A stretch of 64,000 nucleotides of DNA. It comes from Rhodococcus sp. 06-235-1A. GTDB taxonomy: Bacteria > Actinomycetota > Actinomycetes > Mycobacteriales > Mycobacteriaceae. The DNA is taken from the NCBI RefSeq assembly GCF_002258785.1, contig NZ_NOYI01000023.1, positions 1-64,000 of the forward strand, read 5' to 3'. Below, piece by piece: positions 18,027 to 26,116 of the stretch. The translations under genes and the position numbers were made by a program. The notes beneath the pieces are model-generated. The model did not search any database, was not told the origin of the DNA, and saw only the letters and a program-made list of their open reading frames with translations. Each line of letters starts with the position of its first letter. Position 1 is the stretch's first letter.

Positions 18027-18437
18027 TCACTCTTTTTCGAGCCTCTTCGACGTCTGCTCGACGGTCTCGTCCGGTCGGCTCACGTCTGCCTTGCTGAGCG
18101 ACGGTCCCGTGGTGTCGTTCGAGCCGAGGGCCGCGATGTCCGAGTCGGTGGTGACATCGACGTCGGTGTCGTCGAACTCGGAATCGTCGGGCAGTACCTC
18201 ACGTACGACTGCACGCGACCAGGTGGTGATGACGCCGTCGGCGATCTCGAGATCGATCGTGTCGTCCTCGACCAGGACCACCCTGGCGTAGAGCCCGGCC
18301 GTGGTCACGACCTCGTCGCCGATCTTCAGCGAGTCCTGCATCTCCGTTGTCTTGGCCAGCACCTTCTTCTGTCGACGCGCATTGAGAAAGAGCGGTACCA
18401 GAAGGGCCACGATCAGCAGCGGAAACAGCAAATCCAT
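18027..18437 (-). CDS. yajC: Sec translocon accessory subunit YajC
   Basis: A 136-residue protein with an N-terminal membrane helix (MDLLFPLLIVALLVPLFLN), then RRQKK and the YajC core (MQDSLKIGDEVVTTAGLYARVVLVEDDTI, quoted in part). The tail of about 45 residues is acidic and Ser/Thr-rich and is not conserved. It is the first gene of the yajC-secD-secF set. The 138-nt gap upstream separates it from ruvB; mycobacteria carry gabT here and this window does not. Confidence 0.92.
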   Translation of the reverse strand: MDLLFPLLIVALLVPLFLNARRQKKVLAKTTEMQDSLKIGDEVVTTAGLYARVVLVEDDTIDLEIADGVITTWSRAVVREVLPDDSEFDDTDVDVTTDSDIAALGSNDTTGPSLSKADVSRPDETVEQTSKRLEKE

Positions 18438-18575
18438 CGGAAGGTCAGTCCTCGAAGCTCGGGTCGAAAATCGTCATTGTCTCGTGCGAGAGCGCCGCCG
18501 GTGCGGGCCTCGCAGCTACCCAGTGTGCCATCACCTGGAACCGGTTCGGTCCGTTCGTGTCTTGTTGTGCCCGAT

Positions 18576-19652
18576 TCACTCGAATAAACCCTGCTGAACC
18601 TCCGAGGATCGGACAGAAATTCCGCCCACGGCGAGGTCCGGCGGCGGGGTCAGGCCGAGGTGCTGCCATGCGGCAGCGGTCGCGACGCGGCCTCGTGGTG
18701 TGCGGGCGATCATGCCGGCACGAACCAGGAACGGCTCACACACCTCCTCGACGGTGGACGGTTCCTCGCCGACGGCGACCGCCAGCGTCGATACGCCCAC
18801 CGGGCCGCCGCCGAAACTTCGGATGAGCGCGCTGAGCACAGCTCGATCGAGTCGGTCGAGCCCCAATTTGTCGACGTCGTAGACCACCAGCGCGGCCTTG
18901 GCCGTCTCCTGGGTGACTGTGCCGTCGCCGCGAACGTCGGCGTAGTCGCGCACACGCCGCAGCAATCGGTTGGCGATACGCGGTGTGCCGCGTGAGCGCC
19001 CGGCGATCTCGGCGCAACCGTCCCGGTCGATCGGCACACCCAGAATCCCCGCCGATCGCATCAGAATGCGTTCGAGTTCGCTGGGCTCGTAGAAATCCAT
19101 GTGCGCCACGAATCCGAACCGATCTCGCAGTGGGCCGGTGAGCGCGCCCGACCTGGTGGTGGCCCCGACGAGGGTGAACGGTGCGACCTCGAGTGGAATC
19201 GACGTTGCACCAGGCCCCTTACCGACGATGACGTCGACACGGAAGTCCTCCATCGCCAGATACAGCATCTCCTCGGCCGGACGAGCGATGCGATGGATCT
19301 CGTCGATGAAGAGCACATCCCCCTCGACCAGGTTGCTGAGCATCGCCGCCAGATCGCCTGCCCGCTCGAGCGCCGGACCGGACGTGAGCCGCAGCGAGGT
19401 TCCGAGTTCGGCGGCGATGATCATCGCCATGCTGGTCTTACCGAGCCCCGGCGGCCCGGACATCAAAATGTGGTCGGGGGTGCCGCCGCGCATCTTGGCA
19501 CCCGACAACACCAGTTGGAGCTGCTCGCGAACGCGGGGTTGACCGATGAAATCGGTGAGGTTCTTCGGACGCAGACTCGTCTCGACGTCCAAGTCGTCGG
19601 ACATCGCGTCCGCACCGACCTGGGATTCGGCGAACTGGTCGTCCTCGGTCAC
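18576..19652 (-). CDS. ruvB: Holliday junction branch-migration ATPase RuvB
   Basis: Hexameric AAA+ motor that drives branch migration with RuvA. The 358-residue protein has Walker A GPPGLGKT, Walker B LFIDEIHR, sensor 1 (LVGATTRSG), an arginine-finger region and the C-terminal winged helix (RTPRGRVATAAAW). The GTG start lies 6 nt after the ruvA stop. The SOS box upstream of ruvC probably controls all three genes. Confidence 0.97.
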   Translation of the reverse strand: MTEDDQFAESQVGADAMSDDLDVETSLRPKNLTDFIGQPRVREQLQLVLSGAKMRGGTPDHILMSGPPGLGKTSMAMIIAAELGTSLRLTSGPALERAGDLAAMLSNLVEGDVLFIDEIHRIARPAEEMLYLAMEDFRVDVIVGKGPGATSIPLEVAPFTLVGATTRSGALTGPLRDRFGFVAHMDFYEPSELERILMRSAGILGVPIDRDGCAEIAGRSRGTPRIANRLLRRVRDYADVRGDGTVTQETAKAALVVYDVDKLGLDRLDRAVLSALIRSFGGGPVGVSTLAVAVGEEPSTVEEVCEPFLVRAGMIARTPRGRVATAAAWQHLGLTPPPDLAVGGISVRSSEVQQGLFE

Positions 19653-19658
19653 CTGGAA

Positions 19659-20264
19659 CTACCTGGACTTTCCGAGGTACGCCAGCGCCGACCTCAACGC
19701 GGTCGACGTCGTGGCATCGGGCTGCTGAGCGAGTACCGCGTCGGTGGCTTCCTCGGCCTGCTTCACGGGGAATCCGAGACCGATCAGCGCCTCGACGATC
19801 TGGTCTCGCATCGAGTTGCCGACTCCGGATCCCGGCACGGCCGCGCTTCCGGCGCGTCCGACCACTGCGTCGACCTTGTCTCGCAGCTCGACGACCATTC
19901 TTTCCGCGCCGCGCTTACCGATACCGGGAACCCTGGTCAGTGCTCCGATGTCACTGTCGGCCAACGCAGTTCGCAGTGCGTCGGGCTCGTGCACGGCAAG
20001 AGTTGCCATGGCGATGCGCGGTCCGACGCCGGTCACGGTGAGGAGCAACTCGAACAGCTCACGCGACTCCTTGTCGGGAAACCCGTACAGCGTCTGCGAA
20101 TCCTCGCGCACGATCATGGTCGTCAGGAGAGTCGCCTCGCTCCCCCGATGCAGGGTGGCCAGCGTCGCCGGAGTGGCGTTCACGCGGTACCCGACGCCCG
20201 CCGCCTCGAGCACCGCGTGATCGAGCGCGATGTCGACCACCGAACCCCTGATCGACGCGATCAT
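19659..20264 (-). CDS. ruvA: Holliday junction DNA-binding protein RuvA
   Basis: Binds four-way junctions and loads RuvB. The 201-residue protein shows the OB-fold N-terminus (MIASIRGSVVDIALD), two helix-hairpin-helix motifs (LLTVTGVGPRIAMATL and LTRVPGIGKRGAERMV) and the C-terminal RuvB-contact domain (VEALIGLGFPVKQAEEATDAV). Its ATG overlaps the ruvC stop by 4 bp (ATGA). Confidence 0.97.
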   Translation of the reverse strand: MIASIRGSVVDIALDHAVLEAAGVGYRVNATPATLATLHRGSEATLLTTMIVREDSQTLYGFPDKESRELFELLLTVTGVGPRIAMATLAVHEPDALRTALADSDIGALTRVPGIGKRGAERMVVELRDKVDAVVGRAGSAAVPGSGVGNSMRDQIVEALIGLGFPVKQAEEATDAVLAQQPDATTSTALRSALAYLGKSR

Positions 20265-20878
20265 CGTGCGCCCGCCTCCTTCTTGGCCATCTTCTCGATT
20301 CTGCGTGCCACGACGGCGCGAGCCTTTCGTTCGTCGGCCAGACGCGCGTCGTACTTACGTTTCTGCTCGGCAGCCATGGCTTCGGCCTTGGCCATCCGAG
20401 CGATCATCGGCGCTCGCCAGCAGTGACAGATTCCCAGCGCGAGTGCGTCCGCGGCGTCGGCGGGCGTCGGGGCCGTCTGCAGACCGAGAATGCGCATCAC
20501 CATGGCGGTGACCTGGGCCTTGTCGGCCGAACCGTTCCCCGTGACTGCGGCCTTCACCTCGCTGGGAGTGTGAAAACAAACGTCGACGCCGCGCCTGGCC
20601 GCCGCCAGCGCGATGACCCCACCGGCCTGGGCGGTACCCATGGCGGTGCGCACGTTGTGTTGTGCGAACACTCGCTCGATGGCCACCACCGAGGGCTTGT
20701 GAGTATCGAGCCAGTACTCGGCGGCCTCGGAGATACGCAGCAGACGCTGCGCGAGATCCATGTCCGCAGGCGTGCGCACCACATCGACGTCGAGCGCAAC
20801 CACCGTTCGGCCAACGCCACCCTCGATCAAACTGAGCCCACACCTGGTGAGACCGGGGTCGACACCCATAACCCGCAC
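20261..20878 (-). CDS. ruvC: Holliday junction resolvase RuvC
   Basis: Endonuclease that resolves Holliday junctions. The 205-residue protein starts at GTG (VRVMGVDPGLTRCG), as in mycobacterial RuvC; upstream in-frame codons run into the SOS box and are excluded. Catalytic acidic residues are visible in GVDPG, AIERVF and the C-terminal DAADALALGICH. A basic, Ala-rich tail of about 45 residues follows the core. It is the first gene of the ruvCAB operon. Confidence 0.96.
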   Translation of the reverse strand: MRVMGVDPGLTRCGLSLIEGGVGRTVVALDVDVVRTPADMDLAQRLLRISEAAEYWLDTHKPSVVAIERVFAQHNVRTAMGTAQAGGVIALAAARRGVDVCFHTPSEVKAAVTGNGSADKAQVTAMVMRILGLQTAPTPADAADALALGICHCWRAPMIARMAKAEAMAAEQKRKYDARLADERKARAVVARRIEKMAKKEAGAR

Positions 20879-20897
20879 GCCACCACACCTTCCGCTT

Positions 20898-20913
20898 ACG
20901 AACTGTTGTTCGA
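20898..20913 (-). promoter_or_regulatory. LexA/SOS box of ruvCAB
   Basis: ACGAACTGTTGTTCGA matches TCGAAC-N4-GTTCGA at 11 of 12 defined positions. It lies 19 nt upstream of the ruvC GTG. ruvC is a known LexA target in M. tuberculosis, which supports the call. Confidence 0.88.
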
Positions 20914-20985
20914 TAGCGTAGCGGAGCGCACCCACGGATCAGGGATACGACACCCGGTCACTCACTGCGTCGGATGCGAGGGGCG

Positions 20986-21744
20986 TCAGTCCTCGTCGTC
21001 GAGCTCGGCCATGACCTCGTCGGACAGGTCGACGTTGGACCACACGTTCTGGACATCGTCGCTGTCCTCGAGCGCGTCGATGAGCTTGAACACCTTGCGT
21101 GCACCGTCTGCGTCGACCGGGACGTTGACCGAGGCCTGGAAGCTCGCCTCGGCCGAGTCGTAGTCGATGCCGGCTTCCTGCAGCGCGGTGCGCACCGCGA
21201 TCAGGTCGGTCGGCTCGCTGACGATTTCGAAGGTGTCACCGTTGTCGTTGACTTCCTCGGCACCGGCTTCGAGCACGGCCATCAGCACGTCGTCCTCGTT
21301 CTGACCGTTCTTCTCGAGGGTCACCACACCCTTGCGCGAGAACAGGTACGACACCGAACCCGGGTCGGCCATGTTCCCACCGTTGCGGGTCATCGCCACA
21401 CGCACCTCGCCTGCGGCGCGGTTGCGGTTGTCGGTGAGGCACTCGATGAGAATGGCGACGCCGTTGGGACCGTAGCCCTCGTACATGATGGTCTGCCAGT
21501 CGGCTCCACCGGTCTCTTCGCCTGCACCACGCTTGCGGGCCCGCTCGATGTTGTCGATCGGAACCGAGGTCTTCTTCGCCTTCTGAATGGCGTCGAAGAG
21601 AGTCGGATTACCCGTGGGGTCACCACCACCCGTGCGAGCCGCCACCTCGATGTTCTTGATGAGTTTGGCGAAAGACTTGCCGCGTCGGGCGTCGATCACC
21701 GCCTTCTTGTGCTTGGTGGTGGCCCATTTTGAGTGGCCGCTCAT
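20986..21744 (-). CDS. yebC: YebC/PmpR-family protein
   Basis: A 252-residue member of the YebC family (MSGHSKWATTKHKKA, ARRGKSFAKLIK, EGYGPNGVAILIE, LFSRKGVV). The family contains DNA-binding regulators and, from recent work on some members, ribosome-associated factors that relieve stalling at proline motifs. Which role applies here cannot be told from sequence, though yebC commonly sits next to ruvC as it does here. The tail is strongly acidic (ELDDED). Confidence 0.94.
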   Translation of the reverse strand: MSGHSKWATTKHKKAVIDARRGKSFAKLIKNIEVAARTGGGDPTGNPTLFDAIQKAKKTSVPIDNIERARKRGAGEETGGADWQTIMYEGYGPNGVAILIECLTDNRNRAAGEVRVAMTRNGGNMADPGSVSYLFSRKGVVTLEKNGQNEDDVLMAVLEAGAEEVNDNGDTFEIVSEPTDLIAVRTALQEAGIDYDSAEASFQASVNVPVDADGARKVFKLIDALEDSDDVQNVWSNVDLSDEVMAELDDED

Positions 21745-21831
21745 GCGATAGAGCCCCTTCCTGCTCGAAATCAGTGTTGTCGACTTTACTCGCCCGGTAC
21801 CCCGCTCGGCACCGACCGGCTCGGATGGGTT

Positions 21832-22434
21832 CTAGCGGCGGCGCACCATGTCGACGAAGAGTCGGTGGACCCGGTCGTCCCCGGTGACCTCGGGATGAAA
21901 GCTCGTCGCCAGCACCGAGTTCTGCCGAACGGCCACCACCCGCCCTGCAGCCGGTCCGTGCGGAACGGTGGCGAGCACTTCGACGTGCTCGCCCACCCGC
22001 TCCACCCAGGGCGCACGGATGAAGACAGCTCGCACCGGCCCACCCTCGACGTCGGTGACGTCGAGGTCTGTCTCGAAGGAATCCACCTGACGGCCGAAAG
22101 CGTTGCGTCGCACGGTGATATCGAGGGAGTCGAGATGCCGGGCGTCGGGTCTGGTGTCGAGTATCTCGGACGCCAGCAGGATCATGCCCGCGCACGATCC
22201 GTAGGCGGGCAGCCCTTCGGCCAACCGCGCACGCAACGGTTCGAGAAGGTCGAACACGCCGAGCAGGTTGCTCATGGTCGTCGATTCCCCACCGGGGATG
22301 ATCAGCCCGTCGATCTCTGCCAGTTCGGCCGGACGCCGCACTGTCACACCGCGCGCACCGCTCGATTCGAGTGCTGCCAGATGCTCGCGAACGTCTCCCT
22401 GCAGGGCCAGCACACCGATGGTCGGAGCGGTCAC
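21832..22434 (-). CDS. pdxT: Pyridoxal 5'-phosphate synthase glutaminase subunit
   Basis: Releases ammonia from glutamine and channels it to PdxS for vitamin B6 synthesis. The 200-residue class I amidotransferase has the start TIGVLALQGDVREH, the oxyanion loop PGGESTT, the nucleophile in GSCAGMILLA and the His/Glu pair in SFHPEVTGD. The GTG start overlaps the tesB stop (GTGA). The thioesterase gene and an oppositely oriented gene separate it from pdxS. Confidence 0.96.
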   Translation of the reverse strand: MTAPTIGVLALQGDVREHLAALESSGARGVTVRRPAELAEIDGLIIPGGESTTMSNLLGVFDLLEPLRARLAEGLPAYGSCAGMILLASEILDTRPDARHLDSLDITVRRNAFGRQVDSFETDLDVTDVEGGPVRAVFIRAPWVERVGEHVEVLATVPHGPAAGRVVAVRQNSVLATSFHPEVTGDDRVHRLFVDMVRRR

Positions 22435-23282
22435 TTCAGCCCGAAGGGATCGACGTGAGGTTTCGTGGTGTCCCGCTCGAAGCGCATCAGGCCTTCCTGC
22501 ACGACTGCGGCGACCATGCGACCGGAGGTGTCGAAGATTCGGCCCTGAGTCAGAGCTCGCCCGAAATCGGCCGACGGTGACGTCTGGTCGTAGAGCAACC
22601 ATTCGTCCGCTCGGAACGGCCGAAGAAACCACAGCGCATGATCGAGGGACGCCGTCTGCGTGACGGCGTCCGGGTGCGGCACCTTGGCCGAACCCAGCAG
22701 CGTCATGTCGCTCATGTAGGCCAGTGCACACACGTGGAAGACCTGATCGTCGGGCAGCGTATCGCGGTAGCGAAACCACACACGTTGCTGCGCAGCGAAA
22801 CTGGGATGCTTGACGGTCTGGTCGTCGGGAATGAGACGGATGTCCCACTCGGACCATTCCTTGTAGTACGAGTTGTCGTACTCGGCGAGGGTGGTGGGAT
22901 CGGGCAGACTCTCCGGACCGACGACGTCGGGCATCGTGTCCTGATGAGAGATTCCGTCGTCGTCGGTGTGGAACGACGCGGACATCGTGAATATCGCTTT
23001 GCCGTGTTGAATTCCGGTGACTCGTCGCGTGCAGAACGACCGCCCGTCACGGATTCGATCGACCATGAACACAGCTGGCTCGTTCGGGTTGCCCGGCCGC
23101 AGGAAGTAACCGTGCAACGAGTGCACACGAAACTCGGGGGCCACTGTGCGCACCGCCGCGACGAGCGCCTGGCCCGCCACCTGACCGCCGAACGTACGGG
23201 GCAGCCGACTCGGGAAAGTCCGTCCCCGATAGATGTCGTTCTCGATCCGTTCCAATTCGAGAATGTCCTCGATGCTGGCCAT
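22431..23282 (-). CDS. tesB: Acyl-CoA thioesterase II
   Basis: Hydrolyses acyl-CoA to free fatty acid and CoA. The 283-residue protein is a double hot-dog TesB with RTFGGQVAGQALVAA and HSLHGYFLRPG in the first half and LDHALWFLRPFRADEWLLY in the second, where the conserved Asp of the catalytic set lies. It corresponds to TesB2 (Rv2605c), which is likewise between the two pyridoxal phosphate synthase genes. The two functions have no obvious biochemical link. Confidence 0.94.
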   Translation of the reverse strand: MASIEDILELERIENDIYRGRTFPSRLPRTFGGQVAGQALVAAVRTVAPEFRVHSLHGYFLRPGNPNEPAVFMVDRIRDGRSFCTRRVTGIQHGKAIFTMSASFHTDDDGISHQDTMPDVVGPESLPDPTTLAEYDNSYYKEWSEWDIRLIPDDQTVKHPSFAAQQRVWFRYRDTLPDDQVFHVCALAYMSDMTLLGSAKVPHPDAVTQTASLDHALWFLRPFRADEWLLYDQTSPSADFGRALTQGRIFDTSGRMVAAVVQEGLMRFERDTTKPHVDPFGLK

Positions 23283-23323
23283 GGCTGGTGTCCACCTTTC
23301 TGTGACAACGGCTCAGGCTAACA

Positions 23324-23983
23324 ATGGACGGACCAGGCAAGATGGTCGGTGTGGGTCAACCGGTGCCGATATTTCCCGATCTTCTCGTGGAGTCGATCGT
23401 CGATTCGTGCCCGGACGGGGCCCGATCGATCGTCGTGATCGACGGCGCTGATGCTGCGCTGCCGGTCGACTTCGCCACGCGCACAGCCGAACACGCCCGC
23501 TCTCGGGGCCGTCCGGCTGCCGTCGTCGACCTGCACGACTACGTCCGACCAGCATCGATTCGATTCGAGTACTCCCGTACCGACGAATTGAGCTATCGCA
23601 CACTGTGGTTCGACTACGACGCCGTGGCGCGGGAAGTGATCGCGCCACTACGGCCCGGTGGCCGAGGTCACTTCTTGCCCCGACTGTGGGATGAGACCAC
23701 CGACCGATCGGCTCGTGCCCACAGCATCGAGGCCCCGCCGAATCAGATCGTCCTGATTGCCGGACCGATGCTGCTCGGGCGGGGTCTCGACGTCGACGTA
23801 TCGGTACAGCTGCGCTTGTCCGAGGGGGCGCTACGTCGGAGAACCGACCCGGCCGACCACTGGACCTGCACGGCACTGCTCGAGTACTACGACGGGCTGG
23901 ACTACTCCAGTGGTTCGGCCGAGCGGCCCGATTTCGTTGTCCGATGGGACCATCCGGACCGCCCGGCACTCGAACGACGTTAG
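23324..23983 (+). CDS. Uridine kinase-like protein with degenerate P-loop
   Basis: A 219-residue protein with the architecture of actinobacterial uridine kinase-like proteins: VVIDGADAALPVDFA where a Walker A would lie, DLHDYVRPASIRFEY, the LPRLWDETTDRS loop and LIAGPMLLGRGLD. The Gly-Lys-Ser/Thr of the P-loop is absent, so ATP binding in the usual way is doubtful. It is inserted on the opposite strand between tesB and pdxS. The start is uncertain: ATG at 23324 is used here, and an in-frame ATG at 23342 is equally possible after the -10-like TAACAAT near 23314. Confidence 0.7.
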   Translation: MDGPGKMVGVGQPVPIFPDLLVESIVDSCPDGARSIVVIDGADAALPVDFATRTAEHARSRGRPAAVVDLHDYVRPASIRFEYSRTDELSYRTLWFDYDAVAREVIAPLRPGGRGHFLPRLWDETTDRSARAHSIEAPPNQIVLIAGPMLLGRGLDVDVSVQLRLSEGALRRRTDPADHWTCTALLEYYDGLDYSSGSAERPDFVVRWDHPDRPALERR

Positions 23984-23993
23984 CGGGCTACCG

Positions 23994-24935
23994 TCACCAA
24001 CCGCGCTCGGCGAGCCGGTGTCCGACGGGAAGGTCGTCCACATTGATGCCGACCATGGCCTCACCGAGGCCACGAGAGACCTTCGCAAGGACGTCGGGGT
24101 CGTCGAAGAAGGTAGTGGCCTTGACGATTGCCTCGGCGCGCTCCTTCGGGTTGCCGGACTTGAAGATTCCCGATCCGACGAACACGCCCTCGGCACCGAG
24201 CTGCATCATCATCGCGGCGTCGGCTGGAGTCGCGATTCCACCGGCCGTGAACAATGTGACCGGCAGCTTGCCGGCCCGAGCGATCTCGACGACGAGGTCG
24301 TACGGTGCCTGCAGTTCCTTCGCCGCCACGTACAGCTCGTCCTCGGGAAGCGAGGTGAGTCGGCGGATCTCGTCACGAATCTTGCGCATGTGCGTCGTCG
24401 CGTTGGAGACATCGCCGGTTCCGGCCTCGCCCTTGGAGCGAATCATGGCTGCGCCCTCGGTGATTCGACGCAGGGCCTCGCCCAGGTTGGTGGCACCACA
24501 GACGAAGGGAACGGTGAAGTTCCACTTGTCGATGTGATTGGCGTAATCGGCCGGGGTGAGCACTTCGGACTCGTCGATGTAGTCGACGCCGAGACTCTGC
24601 AGAATCTGCGCTTCGACGAAGTGTCCGATGCGGGCCTTCGCCATCACCGGGATGCTGACCGAGGAGATGATGCTGTCGATCATGTCGGGATCGCTCATGC
24701 GCGACACCCCGCCCTGCGCGCGAATGTCGGCGGGGACTCGCTCGAGAGCCATGACGGCCACGGCACCGGCATCCTCGGCGATCTTGGCCTGATCGGCGGT
24801 CACCACGTCCATGATCACGCCGCCCTTGAGCATCTCGGCCATGCCCCGCTTGACGCGTGCGGTGCCGACTCCGTTCTCGCCGGATCCACCGTCGACCGAT
24901 GCGGCGGCCGTGTTAGAGGCGTGTGGGGTAGTCAA
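23994..24935 (-). CDS. pdxS: Pyridoxal 5'-phosphate synthase, synthase subunit
   Basis: Condenses a pentose phosphate, glyceraldehyde 3-phosphate and ammonia into pyridoxal phosphate. The 313-residue TIM barrel shows VKRGMAEMLKGGVIMDVV, the imine-forming lysines in VPVMAKARIGH-like (IPVMAKARIGH) and MIRSKGEAGTGD, and the phosphate-binding LFTAGGIATPADAA and GSGIFKS. The start is a TTG with AGGAG 5 nt upstream. The N-terminal 30 residues are variable. Confidence 0.96.
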   Translation of the reverse strand: MTTPHASNTAAASVDGGSGENGVGTARVKRGMAEMLKGGVIMDVVTADQAKIAEDAGAVAVMALERVPADIRAQGGVSRMSDPDMIDSIISSVSIPVMAKARIGHFVEAQILQSLGVDYIDESEVLTPADYANHIDKWNFTVPFVCGATNLGEALRRITEGAAMIRSKGEAGTGDVSNATTHMRKIRDEIRRLTSLPEDELYVAAKELQAPYDLVVEIARAGKLPVTLFTAGGIATPADAAMMMQLGAEGVFVGSGIFKSGNPKERAEAIVKATTFFDDPDVLAKVSRGLGEAMVGINVDDLPVGHRLAERGW

Positions 24936-25090
24936 GCGAACTCCTGTGTTCTTCGACGCCGTTGCGGCGCTGCGGGCTGATAGGTGCGATCGCGCGCGGC
25001 GCGATGTCGCGCCCAAAACTGTAGGCCTTTGCCCGCGCTATTCCCATAACCACTTGACGATTGCTGGACTGCTCGAAAAGGTCCAGATTG

Positions 25091-26116
25091 CTAGCGGATA
25101 GCGCGCACGTCCGGATCGCCGCGCCGAGCCAGAGCCACGTTGACCTCGTCGAGCAATTCCGCCAGATCCTGCGGATAGACGTTCTCACCGACTGCGCTGA
25201 GCGCGCGGATGTCGGATTCGGTGCACCACTGGTGCCCGGTCACGGTCCGTCGCTCGAAGTCGGTGAAGCCGGCACTCTGCGGCTCGAACTCCTGTGTTCG
25301 GTGGGCGAAGAACAGCTCCTCGGACCGAATCAGTGTTCCGTTGAACGGGAACGTGGCGACCCGGCGCCACAACGGGCCACGCAGATCGGCCGCGTCGACG
25401 CTCAGGCCGGTCTCCTCGTGCACTTCTCGCACTGCCGCCTCACGCAGCGACTCACCCTTCTCCACTGCCCCACCGATGGTGAACCAGAAGAAGGTGTCGG
25501 GCACCGTGGGGTCGTGGCCTCGCAACAGCAGTACCCGGCCACGCTCGTCGAGCAGCACGACCCGCGCGGAGGTTCGCGGAGTCGCCCGATTCTCGCTGCC
25601 GAACGTCGCAGCAGCAGAGCGCTCCGCGATCTCGAAGTACGACGGTAGGGCGGCGGTTCCGCCGAGATGCAACCACCGGACCGGCCGTCTGACGCGCAGT
25701 GCGAGGGTGTCGCGAACGGCGTCGTTGTGGAATCTGCGGGCGATCAGCACCCGAGCCTCTGCGTCGGCCAGTTCGGCCACCAGTTGCGGGGGCAGCACGT
25801 TCGGTTCGACGACCGCGAGCGCCATGGACACCGCGTTCTCGGCCTCCTCGCGCTGCGATCGGTCGGCCCGTTCGGCTCGATCGGCCAGCGCGGCGAGTTC
25901 TCGGCTCGACGGCACCGCGTCGCGGGTGGCAGCGGACACCGCTCGCGCGACGACGGCACGCCGAGCAAGTGCAGCATCGAGGGCCTGCCAGGCGAGATCG
26001 GTACGCACGTGGAGGCGATCGAGTCGGTTCGCCGTGCCGTAGGCCCAGAGGCCCACGACGAGAATCAGTACGGCGATCAGACCCAGGACCAGGATGGTGA
26101 GAGCAGACAGGGTCAT
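25091..26116 (-). CDS. Membrane-anchored Nudix hydrolase
   Basis: A 341-residue protein, homologue of Rv2609c. An N-terminal membrane helix (about residues 5-27) and a LemA-like helical segment rich in Ala/Arg/Glu precede a Nudix domain from about residue 190. The Nudix box GGAVEKGESLREAAVREVHEETGL is intact (quoted: GX5E at GGAVEKGE, REVHEETG core), so a nucleoside-diphosphate linkage is probably cleaved. The ATG overlaps the pimA stop (TGATG), which fixes the start and implies coupled translation with PIM synthesis genes. The substrate is unknown; GDP-mannose or another lipid-pathway nucleotide is possible. Confidence 0.86.
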   Translation of the reverse strand: MTLSALTILVLGLIAVLILVVGLWAYGTANRLDRLHVRTDLAWQALDAALARRAVVARAVSAATRDAVPSSRELAALADRAERADRSQREEAENAVSMALAVVEPNVLPPQLVAELADAEARVLIARRFHNDAVRDTLALRVRRPVRWLHLGGTAALPSYFEIAERSAAATFGSENRATPRTSARVVLLDERGRVLLLRGHDPTVPDTFFWFTIGGAVEKGESLREAAVREVHEETGLSVDAADLRGPLWRRVATFPFNGTLIRSEELFFAHRTQEFEPQSAGFTDFERRTVTGHQWCTESDIRALSAVGENVYPQDLAELLDEVNVALARRGDPDVRAIR

